DNA of 64,000 nucleotides from Owenia fusiformis. Taxonomy: Eukaryota > Annelida > Polychaeta > Sabellida > Oweniidae. A program made the translations under genes and the position numbers. The stretch covers positions 16,378,467 to 16,442,466 of the forward strand of contig CAIIXF020000002.1 of NCBI GenBank assembly GCA_903813345.2. Reading direction: 5' to 3'. Shown here in pieces: positions 43,871-58,912 of this stretch; positions within the stretch are counted from its first letter, which is position 1, and every line of letters starts with the position of its first letter. A model generated the notes under the pieces. That model was not told the DNA's origin and made no database searches. It worked only from the letters and a program-made list of their open reading frames with translations.

Positions 43871-46800
43871 CCATCTGTGCTACAAATAGACAAACCATGT
43901 TGTAGTAGTTGTTATTTTACATAAAACTTTACATAAAAACTTTAAATAAAACTTTACACTATACTTTACTCTACGCTACTAAAAATTTACAGAATATTAC
44001 AAAAGATAAAATTTATTTCTCCCAATTTGATATAAACCAGTAGACTTCCATATTTTTGATTTTGAAACATGAACTCTATCCCCCCGGAAACCCAACCACC
44101 CCCCTCCCACTTTACCTTAGAGTCCAAGTTTCTCCACCAAAAATATGGGTCGGCCAACAAAAGTCCACAAGTAAATATCAAACTGGGAGGCGCCCCCCAT
44201 CCCTATGCAAAACCAGGAAGGAATACTTAACTTAGGTAGCAGGAACGCAGGAACGCAGCTGTTGTCTCGGTTGTGTCGTTGGTCATCGGGCTCCTCATCT
44301 CCAAGCTGAAAGGGAACCTGAAAACAGAGGAACTAACCTGTTGTAATAATTGAATAGAAAAAAGTACTTACTTTGGTGCTTTGGTGACAGGAACACGAAC
44401 ACCTCTCGCCCATGATACTGTTTACGTGGACCGGACCTGATGGCTCAAAGTTGTCGAAAGACTGATCCAGCTGTCGCCCTAACTTGGTGTGTTTGCTGCA
44501 TCTCTCTCATAGTTGTACCTGAAAGATACAAGATAAGAAAATGAAAAATACAAGGATGCAACTTGGTCGAGTCACTTCCAATACAAGCGGAGGAGGGAAT
44601 GCAAAGACATTCCTTTCATTGACTCTAGTAAATCTGTCATAGCCTTATACCCCTCCTGGCTCAAGATTTATATCATCAAGTCAACTAACTGCTTGGGCAG
44701 ATGTAACTCTGTAGGAAGAATGGAATAGTTGAGCATATGTATATTCTTTAAGAACACAGACCACATGTGAAAATAATGAAACATGGCTTCATGGTACATC
44801 TGTACATTCAGTGAAATCAAGGCAGTCCTCTTTTAGTGTATTTCTTAGAAACAATGTTTGCCAAACATACATGTGCCAACAATGGGATTAGAATCCCAAC
44901 AATTGAAAAATCTGTCGTTGTGGAATAACCGTACTGAACCAGAGAGCAAAATCATCAAATGATAGAACTGATTATGTGTTACAGTACCTTTAACAAGATG
45001 GTATGTAGATATAAATGCTGCAGATAGGTAGGACAAATTGCAGATTCTCTGTGGTTTTCCTTTTGTGTTTCTTTTTGTTCTCTCCAAGGCAAGAGGTATG
45101 TAGATCACAAATGCTGCAGGTAGGTAGCACAAATTGTAGATTCTCTGTGGTTTTCCCTTTGTGGTTCTTTTTGTTCTCTAAAAGGCAAGAGGACTGCACC
45201 TGAAAGTACATTTAAGGAAAAGATCAGCGATGGTTCAATTAAAAAGAAAGCAACCCCGAAACTAAGCCCACAATTTTAACATGAAAACCCAAAAGAAAAG
45301 ACCCTTCAATCTACAACTGTAGCTAAAATGAACACAAGACTTCAGACCTTCAAAATTTAGATCTGGAGTAGTACTTGAAGTCAACTTTAAAATTGAATCA
45401 TTACTGAGTAAGTACTGGTCAAAGAAATACAATACAATACAAAACAAAACAATACAAAACTATACAATACAATACAATACAATACCAAACAATACAATAC
45501 TAAGCACTAGATCCATGATCTTGGTCATCTGGTTCGTTGCTTGTCTGGTTCGTTGCTTGTCTGGTTCGTTGGTTGTTTGGTTCGTTGGATGGAGTGTTGA
45601 TTAGTTTGTTGATTAATTAGTTGGTTGGTTAGTTTTAACCTATTGGGTGGTCTGGTGGTTGTCTGGTTGGTTAGTTGGTTGGTTAGTAAGTAAGTTAGTT
45701 AATAGATTAAGCCTATTGGGTCATTGGTTGGTCGGTTGGATGTTCGGTAAGTTGGTTGGTTGGTTGTCTGGTTGTTTGACTTCCCCCCCAAGAAAAACTG
45801 GAATAGTACTGGGAGCAGCCCCCTGCTAATGGGATGCAACTGATTGCAAGAGATAAAAACTGGTCAAAAGCGACATCTACAGTAAGTCCTTGAAACTCAA
45901 CCTAGTCCCCTAATGGAGACAAATGTGATTTCAACAGGACTGTCTTTCTGCAAGAAAACTGAAAAACTACTGGGAGTTCCCCCCCTGCTAATGGGATGCA
46001 ACTGATTGCAAGAGATAAAACTGGTCAAAATGCGACATCTACTGTAAGTCCTTGAAACTCAACCTAGTCCCCTAATGGAGACAAATGTGATTTCAACAGG
46101 ACTGTCTTTCCGCAGGAACACTGGAAGAGTACTGGGAGTCCCCCCCCTGCTAATGGGATGCAATTGATTGCAAGAGATAAAAACTGGTCAGAGCGACATG
46201 TACGGTAGGTCCTTGAAACTCAACCTAGTCCCCTAATGGAGACAAATGTGATTTCAACAGGACCGTCCTTCCGCACGAAAACTGAAATAGTACTGGGAGT
46301 CCCCCCCCCTGCTAATGGGATGCAACTGATTGCAAGAGATGAAAACTGGTCAAAAGCGACATCTACGGTAAGTCCTTGAAACTCAACCTAGTCCCCTAAT
46401 GGAGACAAATGTGATTTCAACAGGACTGTCTTTCCGCAGGAAAACTGGAAGAGTACTTGGATTCCCCCCCCCCTGCTAATGGGATGCAATTGATTGCAAG
46501 AGATAAAAACTGGTCAGAGCGACATGTACGGTAGGTCCTTGAAACTCAACCTAGTCCCCTAATGGAGATAAATGTGATTTCAACAGGACTGTCATTCCGC
46601 AGGAAAACTGGAATAGTACTGGGAGTTCCCCCCCCCTTCTAATGGGATGCAACTGATTGCAAGAGATAAAACTGGTCAAAATGCGACATCTACTGTAAGT
46701 CCTGGAAACTTGACCTAGTCCCCTCGTGGAAAAAATGTGATTCCAACAGGACCGTCTTTTCGCAGGGACTTCACCATCTGTGCTACAAATAGACAAACCA

Positions 46801-49800
46801 TGTTGTAGTAGTTGTTATTTTACATAAAACTTTACATAAAAACTTTAAATAAAACTTTACACTATACTTTACTCTACGCTACTAAAAATTTACAGAATAT
46901 TACAAAAGATAAAATTTATTTCTCCCAATTTGATATAAACCAGTAGACTTCCATATTTTTGATTTTGAAACATGAACTCTATCCCCCCCGGAAACCCAAC
47001 CGCCCCCCTCCCACTTTACCTTAGAGTCCAAGTTTCTCCACCAAAAATATGGGTCGGCCAACAAAAGTCCACAAGTAAATATCAAACTGGGAGGCGCCCC
47101 CCATCCCTATGCAAAACCAGGAAGGAATACTTAACTTAGGTAGCAGGAACGCAGGAACGCAGCTGTTGTCTCGGTTGTGTCGTTGGTCATCGGGCTCCTC
47201 ATCTCCAAGCTGAAAGGGAACCTGAAAACAGAGGAACTAACCTGTTGTAATAATTGAATAGAAAAAGTACTTACTTTGGTGCTTTGGTGACAGGAACACG
47301 ACCACCTCTCGCCCATGATACTGTTTACGTGGACCGGACCTGATGGCTCAAAGTTGTCGAAAGACTGATCCAGCTGTCGCCCTAAATCTGTCATAGCCTT
47401 ATACCCCTCCTGGCTCAAGATTTATATCATCAAGTCAACTAACTGCTTGGGCAGATGTAACTCTGTAGGAAGAATGGAATAGTTGAGCATATGTATATTC
47501 TTTAAGAACACAGACCACATGTGAAAATAATGAAACATGGCTTCATGGTACATCTGTACATTAAGTGAAATCAAGGCAGTCCTCTTTTAGTGTATTTCTT
47601 AGAAACAATGTTTGCCAAACATACATGTGCCAACAATGGGATTAGAATCCCAACAATTGAAAAATCTGTCGTTGTGGAATAACCGTACTGAACCAGAGAG
47701 CAAAATCATCAAATGATAGAACTAATTATGTGTTACAGTACCTTTAACAAGATGGTATGTCGATATAAATGCTGCAGATAGGTAGCACAAATTGCAGATT
47801 CTCTGTGGTTTTCCTTTTGTGTTTCTTTTTGTTCTCTCCAAGGCAAGAGGTATGTAGATCACAAATGCTGCAGGTAGGTAGCACAAATTGTAGATTCTCT
47901 GTGGTTTTCCCTTTGTGGTTCTTTTTGTTCTCTAAAAGGCAAGAGGACTGCACCTGAAAGTACATTTAAGGAAAAGATCAGCGATGGTTCAATTAAAAAG
48001 AAAGCAACCCCGAAACTAAGCCCACAATTTTAACATGAAAACCCAAAAGAAAAGACCCTTCAATCTACAACTGTAGCTAAAATGAACACAAGACTTCAGA
48101 CCTTCAAAATTTAGATCTGGAGTAGTACTTGAAGTCAACTTTAAAATTGAATCATTACTGAGTAAGTACTGGTCAGAGAAATACAATACAATACAAAACA
48201 ATACAAAACTATACAATACAATACAATACAATACAATACAATACAATACTAAGCACTAGATCCATGATCTTGGTCATCTGGTTCGTTGCTTGTCTGGTTC
48301 GTTGCTTGTCTGGTTCGTTGGTTGTTTGGTTCGTTGGATGGAGTGTTGATTAGTTTGTTGATTAATTAGTTAGTTGGTTGGTTAGTTTTAACCTATTGGG
48401 TGGTCTGGTGGTTGTCTGGTTGGTTAGTTGGTTGGTTAGTAAGTAAGTTAGTTAATAGATTAAGCCTATTGGGTCATTGGTTGGTCGGTTGGATGTTCGG
48501 TAAGTTGGTTGGTTGGTTGTCTGGTTGTTTGACTTCCCCCCAAGAAAAACTGGAATAGTACTGGGAGCAGCCCCCTGCTAATGGGATGCAACTGATTGCA
48601 AGAGATAAAAACTGGTCAAAAGCGACATCTACAGTAAGTCCTTGAAACTCAACCTAGTCCCCTAATGGAGACAAATGTGATTTCAACAGGACTGTCTTTC
48701 TGCAGGAAAACTGAAAAACTACTGGGAGTTCCCCCCCCCCCCTGCTAATGGGATGCAACTGATTGCAAGAGATAAAACTGGTCAAAATGCGACATCTACT
48801 GTAAGTCCTTGAAACTCAACCTAGTCCCCTAATAGAGACAAATGTGATTTCAACAGGACTGTCTTTCCGCAGGAACACTGGAAGAGTACTGGGAGTCCCC
48901 CCCCTGCTAATGGGATGCAATTGATTGCAAGAGATAAAAACTGGTCAGAGCGACATGTACGGTAGGTCCTTGAAACTCAACCTAGTCCCCTAATGGAGAC
49001 AAATGTGATTTCAACAGGACCGTCCTTCCGCACGAAAACTGGAATAGTACTGGGAGTCCCCCCCCTGCTAATGGGATGCAACTGATTGCAAGAGATGAAA
49101 ACTGGTCAAAAGCGACATCTACGGTAAGTCCTTGAAACTCAACCTAGTCCCCTAATGGAGACAAATGTGATTTCAACAGGACTGTCTTTCCGCAGGAAAA
49201 CTGGAAGAGTACTTGGATTCTCCCCCCCCCTGCTAATGGGATGCAATTGATTGCAAGAGATAAAAACTGGTCAGAGCGACATGTACGGTAGGTCCTTGAA
49301 ACTCAACCTAGTCCCCTAATGGAGATAAATGTGATTTCAACAGGACTGTCATTCCGCAGGAAAACTGGAATAGTACTGGGAGTTCCCCCCCCTTCTAATG
49401 GGATGCAACTGATTGCAAGAGATAAAACTGGTCAAAATGCGACATCTACTGTAAGTCCTGGAAACTTGACCTAGTCCCCTCGTGGAAAAAATGTGATTCC
49501 AACAGGACCGTCTTTTCGCAGGGACTTCACCATCTGTGCTACAAATAGACAAACCATGTTGTAGTAGTTGTTATTTTACATAAAACTTTACATAAAAACT
49601 TTAAATAAAACTTTACACTATACTTTACTCTACTCTACTAAAAATTTACAGAATATTACAAAAGATAAAATTTATTTCTCCCAATTTGATATAAACCAGT
49701 AGACTTCCATATTTTTGATTTTGAAACATGAACTCTATCCCCCCGGAAACCCAACCACCCCCCTCCCACTTTACCTTAGAGTCCAAGTTTCTCCACCAAA

Positions 49801-52800
49801 AATATGGGTCGGCCAACAAAAGTCCACAAGTAAATATCAAACTGGGAGGCGCCCCCCATCCCTATGCAAAACCAGGAAGGAATACTTAACTTAGGTAGCA
49901 GGAACGCAGGAACGCAGCTGTTGTCTCGGTTGTGTCGTTGGTCATCGGGCTCCTCATCTCCAAGCTGAAAGGGAACCTGAAAACAGAGGAACTAACCTGT
50001 TGTAATAATTGAATAGAAAAAAGTACTTACTTTGGTGCTTTGGTGACAGGAACACGAACACCTCTCGCCCATGATACTGTTTACGTGGACCGGACCTGAT
50101 GGCTCAAAGTTGTCGAAAGACTGATCCAGCTGTCGCCCTAACTTGGTGTGTTTGCTGCATCTCTCTCATAGTTGTACCTGAAAGATACAAGATAAGAAAA
50201 TGAAAAATACAAGGATGCAACTTGGTCGAGTCACTTCCAATACAAGCGGAGGAGGGAATGCAAAGACATTCCTTTCATTGACTCTAGTAAATCTGTCATA
50301 GCCTTATACCCCTCCTGGCTCAAGATTTATATCATCAAGTCAACTAACTGCTTGGGCAGATGTAACTCTGTAGGAAGAATGGAATAGTTGAGCATATGTA
50401 TATTCTTTAAGAACACAGACCACATGTGAAAATAATGAAACATGGCTTCATGGTACATCTGTACATTAAGTGAAATCAAGGCAGTCCTCTTTTAGTGTAT
50501 TTCTTAGAAACAATGTTTGCCAAACATACATGTGCCAACAATGGGATTAGAATCCCAACAATTGAAAAATCTGTCGTTGTGGAATAACCGTACTGAACCA
50601 GAGAGCAAAATCATCAAATGATAGAACTGATTATGTGTTACAGTACCTTTAACAAGATGGTATGTAGATATAAATGCTGCAGATAGGTAGGACAAATTGC
50701 AGATTCTCTGTGGTTTTCCTTTTGTGTTTCTTTTTGTTCTCTCCAAGGCAAGAGGTATGTAGATCACAAATGCTGCAGGTAGGTAGCACAAATTGTAGAT
50801 TCTCTGTGGTTTTCCCTTTGTGGTTCTTTTTGTTCTCTAAAAGGCAAGAGGACTGCACCTGAAAGTACATTTAAGGAAAAGATCAGCGATGGTTCAATTA
50901 AAAAGAAAGCAACCCCGAAACTAAGCCCACAATTTTAACATGAAAACCCAAAAGAAAAGACCCTTCAATCTACAACTGTAGCTAAAATGAACACAAGACT
51001 TCAGACCTTCAAAATTTAGATCTGGAGTAGTACTTGAAGTCAACTTTAAAATTGAATCATTACTGAGTAAGTACTGGTCAAAGAAATACAATACAATACA
51101 AAACAAAACAATACAAAACTATACAATACAATACAATACAATACCAAACAATACAATACTAAGCACTAGATCCATGATCTTGGTCATCTGGTTCGTTGCT
51201 TGTCTGGTTCGTTGCTTGTCTGGTTCGCTGGTTGTTTGGTTCGTTGGATGGAGTGTTGATTAGTTTGTTGATTAATTAGTTAGTTGGTTGGTTAGTTTTA
51301 ACCTATTGGGCGGTCTGGTGGTTGTCTGGTTGGTTAGTTGGTTGGTTAGTAAGTAAGTTAGTTAATAGATTAAGCCTATTGGGTCATTGGTTGGTCGGTT
51401 GGATGTTCGGTAAGTTGGTTGGTTGGTTGTCTGGTTGTTTGACTTCCCCCAAGAAAAACTGGAATAGTACTGGGAGCAGCCCCCTGCTAATGGGATGCAA
51501 CTGATTGCAAGAGATAAAAACTGGTCAAAAGCGACATCTACAGTAAGTCCTTGAAACTCAACCTAGTCCCCTAATGGAGACAAATGTGATTTCAACAGGA
51601 CTGTCTTTCTGCAGGAAAACTGAAAAACTACTGGGAGTTCCCCCCCCTGCTAATGGGATGCAACTGATTGCAAGAGATAAAACTGGTCAAAATGCGACAT
51701 CTACTGTAAGTCCTTGAAACTCAACCTAGTCCCCTAATGGAGACAAATGTGATTTCAACAGGACTGTCTTTCCGCAGGAACACTGGAAGAGTACTGGGAG
51801 TCCCCCCCCCTGCTAATGGGATGCAATTGATTGCAAGAGATAAAAACTGGTCAGAGCGACATGTACGGTAGGTCCTTGAAACTCAACCTAGTCCCCTAAT
51901 GGAGACAAATGTGATTTCAACAGGACCGTCCTTCCGCACGAAAACTGGAATAGTACTGGGAGTCCCCCCCCCCCTGCTAATGGGATGCAACTGATTGCAA
52001 GAGATGAAAACTGGTCAAAAGCGACATCTACGGTAAGTCCTTGAAACTCAACCTAGTCCCCTAATGGAGACAAATGTGATTTCAACAGGACTGTCTTTCC
52101 GCAGGAAAACTGGAAGAGTACTTGGATTCCCCCCCCCCCTGCTAATGGGATGCAATTGATTGCAAGAGATAAAAACTGGTCAGAGCGACATGTACGGTAG
52201 GTCCTTGAAACTCAACCTAGTCCCCTAATGGAGATAAATGTGATTTCAACAGGACTGTCATTCCGCAGGAAAACTGGAATAGTACTGGGAGTTCCCCCCC
52301 TTCTAATGGGATGCAACTGATTGCAAGAGATAAAACTGGTCAAAATGCGACATCTACTGTAAGTCCTGGAAACTTGACCTAGTCCCCTCGTGGAAAAAAT
52401 GTGATTCCAACAGGACCGTCTTTTCGCAGGGACTTCACCATCTGTGCTACAAATAGACAAACCATGTTGTAGTAGTTGTTATTTTACATAAAACTTTACA
52501 TAAAAACTTTAAATAAAACTTTACACTATACTTTACTCTACTCTACTAAAAATTTACAGAATATTACAAAAGATAAAATTTATTTCTCCCAATTTGATAT
52601 AAACCAGTAGACTTCCATATTTTTGATTTTGAAACATGAACTCTATCCCCCCGGAAACCCAACCACCCCCCTCCCACTTTACCTTAGAGTCCAAGTTTCT
52701 CCACCAAAAATATGGGTCGGCCAACAAAAGTCCACAAGTAAATATCAAACTGGGAGGCGCCCCCCATCCCTATGCAAAACCAGGAAGGAATACTTAACTT

Positions 52801-55800
52801 AGGTAGCAGGAACGCAGGAACGCAGCTGTTGTCTCGGTTGTGTCGTTGGTCATCGGGCTCCTCATCTCCAAGCTGAAAGGGAACCTGAAAACAGAGGAAC
52901 TAACCTGTTGTAATAATTGAATAGAAAAAAGTACTTACTTTGGTGCTTTGGTGACAGGAACACGAACACCTCTCGCCCATGATACTGTTTACGTGGACCG
53001 GACCTGATGGCTCAAAGTTGTCGAAAGACTGATCCAGCTGTCGCCCTAACTTGGTGTGTTTGCTGCATCTCTCTCATAGTTGTACCTGAAAGATACAAGA
53101 TAAGAAAATGAAAAATACAAGGATGCAACTTGGTCGAGTCACTTCCAATACAAGCGGAGGAGGGAATGCAAAGACATTCCTTTCATTGACTCTAGTAAAT
53201 CTGTCATAGCCTTATACCCCTCCTGGCTCAAGATTTATATCATCAAGTCAACTAACTGCTTGGGCAGATGTAACTCTGTAGGAAGAATGGAATAGTTGAG
53301 CATATGTATATTCTTTAAGAACACAGACCACATGTGAAAATAATGAAACATGGCTTCATGGTACATCTGTACATTAAGTGAAATCAAGGCAGTCCTCTTT
53401 TAGTGTATTTCTTAGAAACAATGTTTGCCAAACATACATGTGCCAACAATGGGATTAGAATCCCAACAATTGAAAAATCTGTCGTTGTGGAATAACCGTA
53501 CTGAACCAGAGAGCAAAATCATCAAATGATAGAACTGATTATGTGTTACAGTACCTTTAACAAGATGGTATGTAGATATAAATGCTGCAGATAGGTAGGA
53601 CAAATTGCAGATTCTCTGTGGTTTTCCTTTTGTGTTTCTTTTTGTTCTCTCCAAGGCAAGAGGTATGTAGATCACAAATGCTGCAGGTAGGTAGCACAAA
53701 TTGTAGATTCTCTGTGGTTTTCCCTTTGTGGTTCTTTTTGTTCTCTAAAAGGCAAGAGGACTGCACCTGAAAGTACATTTAAGGAAAAGATCAGCGATGG
53801 TTCAATTAAAAAGAAAGCAACCCCGAAACTAAGCCCACAATTTTAACATGAAAACCCAAAAGAAAAGACCCTTCAATCTACAACTGTAGCTAAAATGAAC
53901 ACAAGACTTCAGACCTTCAAAATTTAGATCTGGAGTAGTACTTGAAGTCAACTTTAAAATTGAATCATTACTGAGTAAGTACTGGTCAAAGAAATACAAT
54001 ACAATACAAAACAATACAAAACTATACAATACAATACCAAACAATACAATACTAAGCACTAGATCCATGATCTTGGTCATCTGGTTCGTTGCTTGTCTGG
54101 TTCGTTGCTTGTCTGGTTCGTTGGTTGTTTGGTTCGTTGGATGGAGTGTTGATTAGTTTGTTGATTAATTAGTTAGTTGGTTGGTTAGTTTTAACCTATT
54201 GGGTGGTCTGGTGGTTGTCTGGTTGGTTAGTTGGTTGGTTAGTAAGTAAGTTAGTTAATAGATTAAGCCTATTGGGTCATTGGTTGGTCGGTTGGATGTT
54301 CGGTAAGTTGGTTGGTTGGTTGTCTGGTTGTTTGACTTCCCCCCAAGAAAAACTGGAATAGTACTGGGAGCAGCCCCCTGCTAATGGGATGCAACTGATT
54401 GCAAGAGATAAAAACTGGTCAAAAGCGACATCTACAGTAAGTCCTTGAAACTCAACCTAGTCCCCTAATGGAGACAAATGTGATTTCAACAGGACTGTCT
54501 TTCTGCAGGAAAACTGAAAAACTACTGGGAGTTTTCCCCCCCCTGCTAATGGGATGCAACTGATTGCAAGAGATAAAACTGGTCAAAATGCGACATCTAC
54601 TGTAAGTCCTTTAAACTCAACCTAGTCCCCTAATGGAGACAAATGTGATTTCAACAGGACTGTCTTTCCGCAGGAACACTGAAAGAGTACTGGGAGTCCC
54701 CCCCCCCTGCTAATGGGATGCAATTGATTGCAAGAGATAAAAACTGGTCAGAGCGACATGTACGGTAGGTCCTTGAAACTCAACCTAGTCCCCTAATGGA
54801 GACAAATGTGATTTCAACAGGACCGTCCTTCCGCACGAAAACTGGAATAGTACTGGGAGTCCCCCCCCCTGCTAATGGGATGCAACTGATTGCAAGAGAT
54901 GAAAACTGGTCAAAAGCGACATCTACGGTAAGTCCTTGAAACTCAACCTAGTCCCCTAATGGAGACAAATGTGATTTCAACAGGACTGTCTTTCCGCAGG
55001 AAAACTGGAAGAGTACTTGGATTCCCCCCCCCTGCTAATGGGATGCAATTGATTGCAAGAGATAAAAACTGGTCAGAGCGACATGTACGGTAGGTCCTTG
55101 AAACTCAACCTAGTCCCCTAATGGAGATAAATGTGATTTCAACAGGACTGTCATTCCGCAGGAAAACTGGAATAGTACTGGGAGTCCCCCCCCCCTTCTA
55201 ATGGGATGCAACTGATTGCAAGAGATAAAACTGGTCAAAATGCGACATCTACTGTAAGTCCTGGAAACTTGACCTAGTCCCCTCGTGGAAAAAATGTGAT
55301 TCCAACAGGACCGTCTTTTCGCAGGGACTTCACCATCTGTGCTACAAATAGACAAACCATGTTGTAGTAGTTGTTATTTTACATAAAACTTTACATAAAA
55401 ACTTTAAATAAAACTTTACACTATACTTTACTCTAGGCTACTAAAAATTTACAGAATATTACAAAAGATAAAATTTATTTCTCCCAATTTGATATAAACC
55501 AGTAGACTTCCATATTTTTGATTTTGAAACATGAAATCTATCCCCCCGGAAACCCAACCACCCCCCTCCCACTTTACCTTAGAGTCCAAGTTTCTCCACC
55601 AAAAATATGGGTCGGCCAACAAAAGTCCACAAGTAAATATCAAACTGGGAGGCGCCCCCCATCCCTATGCAAAACCAGGAAGGAATACTTAACTTAGGTA
55701 GCAGGAACGCAGGAACGCAGCTGTTGTCTCGGTTGTGTCGTTGGTCATCGGGCTCCTCATCTCCAAGCTGAAAGGGAACCTGAAAACAGAGGAACTAACC

Positions 55801-58800
55801 TGTTGTAATAATTGAATAGAAAAAAGTACTTACTTTGGTGCTTTGGTGACAGGAACACGAACACCTCTCGCCCATGATACTGTTTACGTGGACAGGACCT
55901 GATGGCTCAAAGTTGTCGAAAGACTGATCCAGCTGTCGCCCTAACTTGGTGTGTTTGCTGCATATCTCTCATAGTTGTACCTGAAAGATACAAGATAAGA
56001 AAATGAAAAATACAAGGATGCAACTCGGTCGAGTCACTTCCAATACAAGCGGAGGAGGGAATGCAAAGACATTCCTTTCATTGACTCTAGTAAATCTGTC
56101 ATAGCCTTATACCCCTCCTGGCTCAAGATTTATATCATCAAGTCAACTAACTGCTTGGGCAGATGTAACTCTGTAGGAAGAATGGAATAGTTGAGCATAT
56201 GTATATTCTTTAAGAACACAGACCACATGTGAAAATAATGAAACATGGCTTCATGGTACATCTGTACATTAAGTGAAATCAAGGCAGTCCTCTTTTAGTG
56301 TATTTCTTAGAAACAATGTTTGCCAAACATACATGTGCAAACAATGGGATTAGAATCCCAACAATTGAAAAATCTGTCATTGTGGAATAACCGTACTGAA
56401 CCAGAGAGCAAAATCATCAAATGATAGAACTGATTATGTGTTACAGTACCTTTAACAAGATGGTATGTAGATATAAATGCTGCAGATAGGTAGGACAAAT
56501 TGCAGATTCTCTGTGGTTTTCCTTTTGTGTTTCTTTTTGTTCTCTCCAAGGCAAGAGGTATGTAGATCACAAATGCTGCAGGTAGGTAGCACAAATTGTA
56601 GATTCTCTGTGGTTTTCCCTTTGTGGTTCTTTTTGTTCTCTAAAAGGCAAGAGGACTGCACCTGAAAGTACATTTAAGGAAAAGATCAGCGATGGTTCAA
56701 TTAAAAAGAAAGCAACCCCGAAACTAAGCCCACAATTTTAATATGAAAACCCAAAAGGAAAGACCCTTCAATCTACAACTGTAGCTAAAATGAACACAAG
56801 ACTTCAGACCTTCAAAATTTAGATCTGGAGTAGTACTTGAAGTCAACTTTAAAATTGAATCATTACTGAGTAAGTACTGGTCAAAGAAATACAATACAAT
56901 ACAAAACAATACAAAACTATACAATACAATACAATACAATACCAAACAATACAATACTAAGCACTAGATCCATGATCTTGGTCATCTGGTTCGTTGCTTG
57001 TCTGGTTCGTTGCTTGTCTGGTTCGTTGGTTGTTTGGTTCGTTGGATGGAGTGTTGATTAGTTTGTTGATTAATTAGTTAGTTGGTTGGTTAGTTTTAAC
57101 CTATTGGGTGGTCTGGTGGTTGTCTGGTTGGTTAGTTGGTTGGTTAGTAAGTAAGTTAGTTAATAGATTAAGCCTATTGGGTCATTGGTTGGTCGGTTGG
57201 ATGTTCCGTAAGTTGGTTGGTTGGTTGTCTGGTTGTTTGACTTCCCCCCCAAGAAAAACTGGAATAGTACTGGGAGCAGCCCCCTGCTAATGGGATGCAA
57301 CTGATTGCAAGAGATAAAAACTGGTCAAAAGCGACATCTACAGTAAGTCCTTGAAACTCAACCTAGTCCCCTAATGGAGACAAATGTGATTTCAACAGGA
57401 CTGTCTTTCTGCAGGAAAACTGAAAAACTACTGGGAGTTCCCCCCCCCCCCCTGCTAATGGGATGCAACTGATTGCAAGAGATAAAACTGGTCAAAATGC
57501 GACATCTACTGTAAGTCCTTGAAACTCAACCTAGTCCCCTAATGGAGACAAATGTGATTTCAACAGGACTGTCTTTCCGCAGGAACACTGGAAGAGTACT
57601 GGGAGTCCCCCCCCATGCTAATGGGATGCAATTGATTGCAAGAGATAAAAACTGGTCAGAGCGACATGTACGGTAGGTCCTTGAAACTCAACCTAGTCCC
57701 CTAATGGAGACAAATGTGATTTCAACAGGACCGTCCTTCCGCACGAAAACTGGAATAGTACTGGGAGTCCCCCCCCTGCTAATGGGATGCAACTGATTGC
57801 AAGAGATGAAAACTGGTCAAAAGCGACATCTACGGTAAGTCCTTGAAACTCAACCTAGTCCCCTAATGGAGACAAATGTGATTTCAACAGGACTGTCTTT
57901 CCGCAGGAAAACTGGAAGAGTACTTGGATTCCCCCCCCCCTGCTAATGGGATGCAATTGATTGCAAGAGATAAAAACTGGTCAGAGCCACATGTACGGTA
58001 GGTCCTTGAAACTCAACCTAGTCCCCTAATGGAGATAAATGTGATTTCAACAGGACTGTCATTCCGCAGGAAAACTGGAATAGTACTGGGAGTTCCCCCC
58101 CCTTCTAATGGGATGCAACTGATTGCAAGATAAAACTGGTCAAAATGCGACATCTACTGTAAGTCCTGGAAACTTGACCTAGTCCCCTCGTGGAAAAAAT
58201 GTGATTCCAACAGGACCGTCTTTTCGCAGGGACTTCACCATCTGTGCTACAAATAGACAAACCATGTTGTAGTAGTTGTTATTTTACATAAAACTTTACA
58301 TAAAAACTTTAAATAAAACTTTACACTATACTTTACTCTACGCTACTAAAAATTTACAGAATATTACAAGGATAAAATTTATTTCTCCCAATTTGATATA
58401 AACCAGTAGACTTCCATATTTTTGATTTTGAAACATGAACTCTATCCCCCCGGAAACCCAACCACCCCCTCCCACTTTACCTTAGAGTCCAAGTTTCTCC
58501 ACCAAAAATATTGGTCGGCCAACAAAAGTCCACAAGTAAATATCAAACTGGGAGGCGCCCCCCATCCCTATGCAAAACCAGGAAGGAATACTTAACTTAG
58601 GTAGCAGGAACGCAGGAACGCAGCTGTTGTCTCGGTTGTGTCGTTGGTCATCGGGCTCCTCATCTCCAAGCTGAAAGGGAACCTGAAAACAGAGGAACTA
58701 ACCTGTTGTAATAATTGAATAGAAAAAAGTACTTACTTTGGTGCTTTGGTGACAGGAACACGAACACCTCTTGCCCATGATACTGTTTACGTGGACCGGA

Positions 58801-58912
58801 CCTGATGGCTCAAAGTTGTCGAAAGACTGATCCAGCTGTCGCCCTAACTTGGTGTGTTTGCTGCATCTCTCTCATAGTTGTACCTGAAAGATACAAGATA
58901 AGAAAATGAAAA

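Larger units (their letters stand above)
41381..58912 (+). repeat. Higher-order tandem array: six 2.9-kb units plus a partial seventh
   Basis: Units run 41381-44289 (2909 bp), 44290-47193 (2904), 47194-49948 (2755), 49949-52856 (2908), 52857-55751 (2895), 55752-58654 (2903) and a partial 58655-58912. Copies differ mainly in C-tract length, microsatellite length and rare substitutions, so the amplification or homogenisation is recent. Each unit holds, in order: a block with splice-like signals on the minus strand, an internal duplication of about 90 bp, an ATACA microsatellite, a GGTT-type repeat, six monomers of about 160 bp, and an AT-rich end. No intact gene was found in the unit. Confidence 0.95.

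Noticed and set aside
43687-43893. Minus-strand frame starting MSICSTDGEVPAKRRSCW repeated in every array unit
   Set aside because: It crosses the variable C-tract, so its length and ending differ in each unit; no splice or family support.
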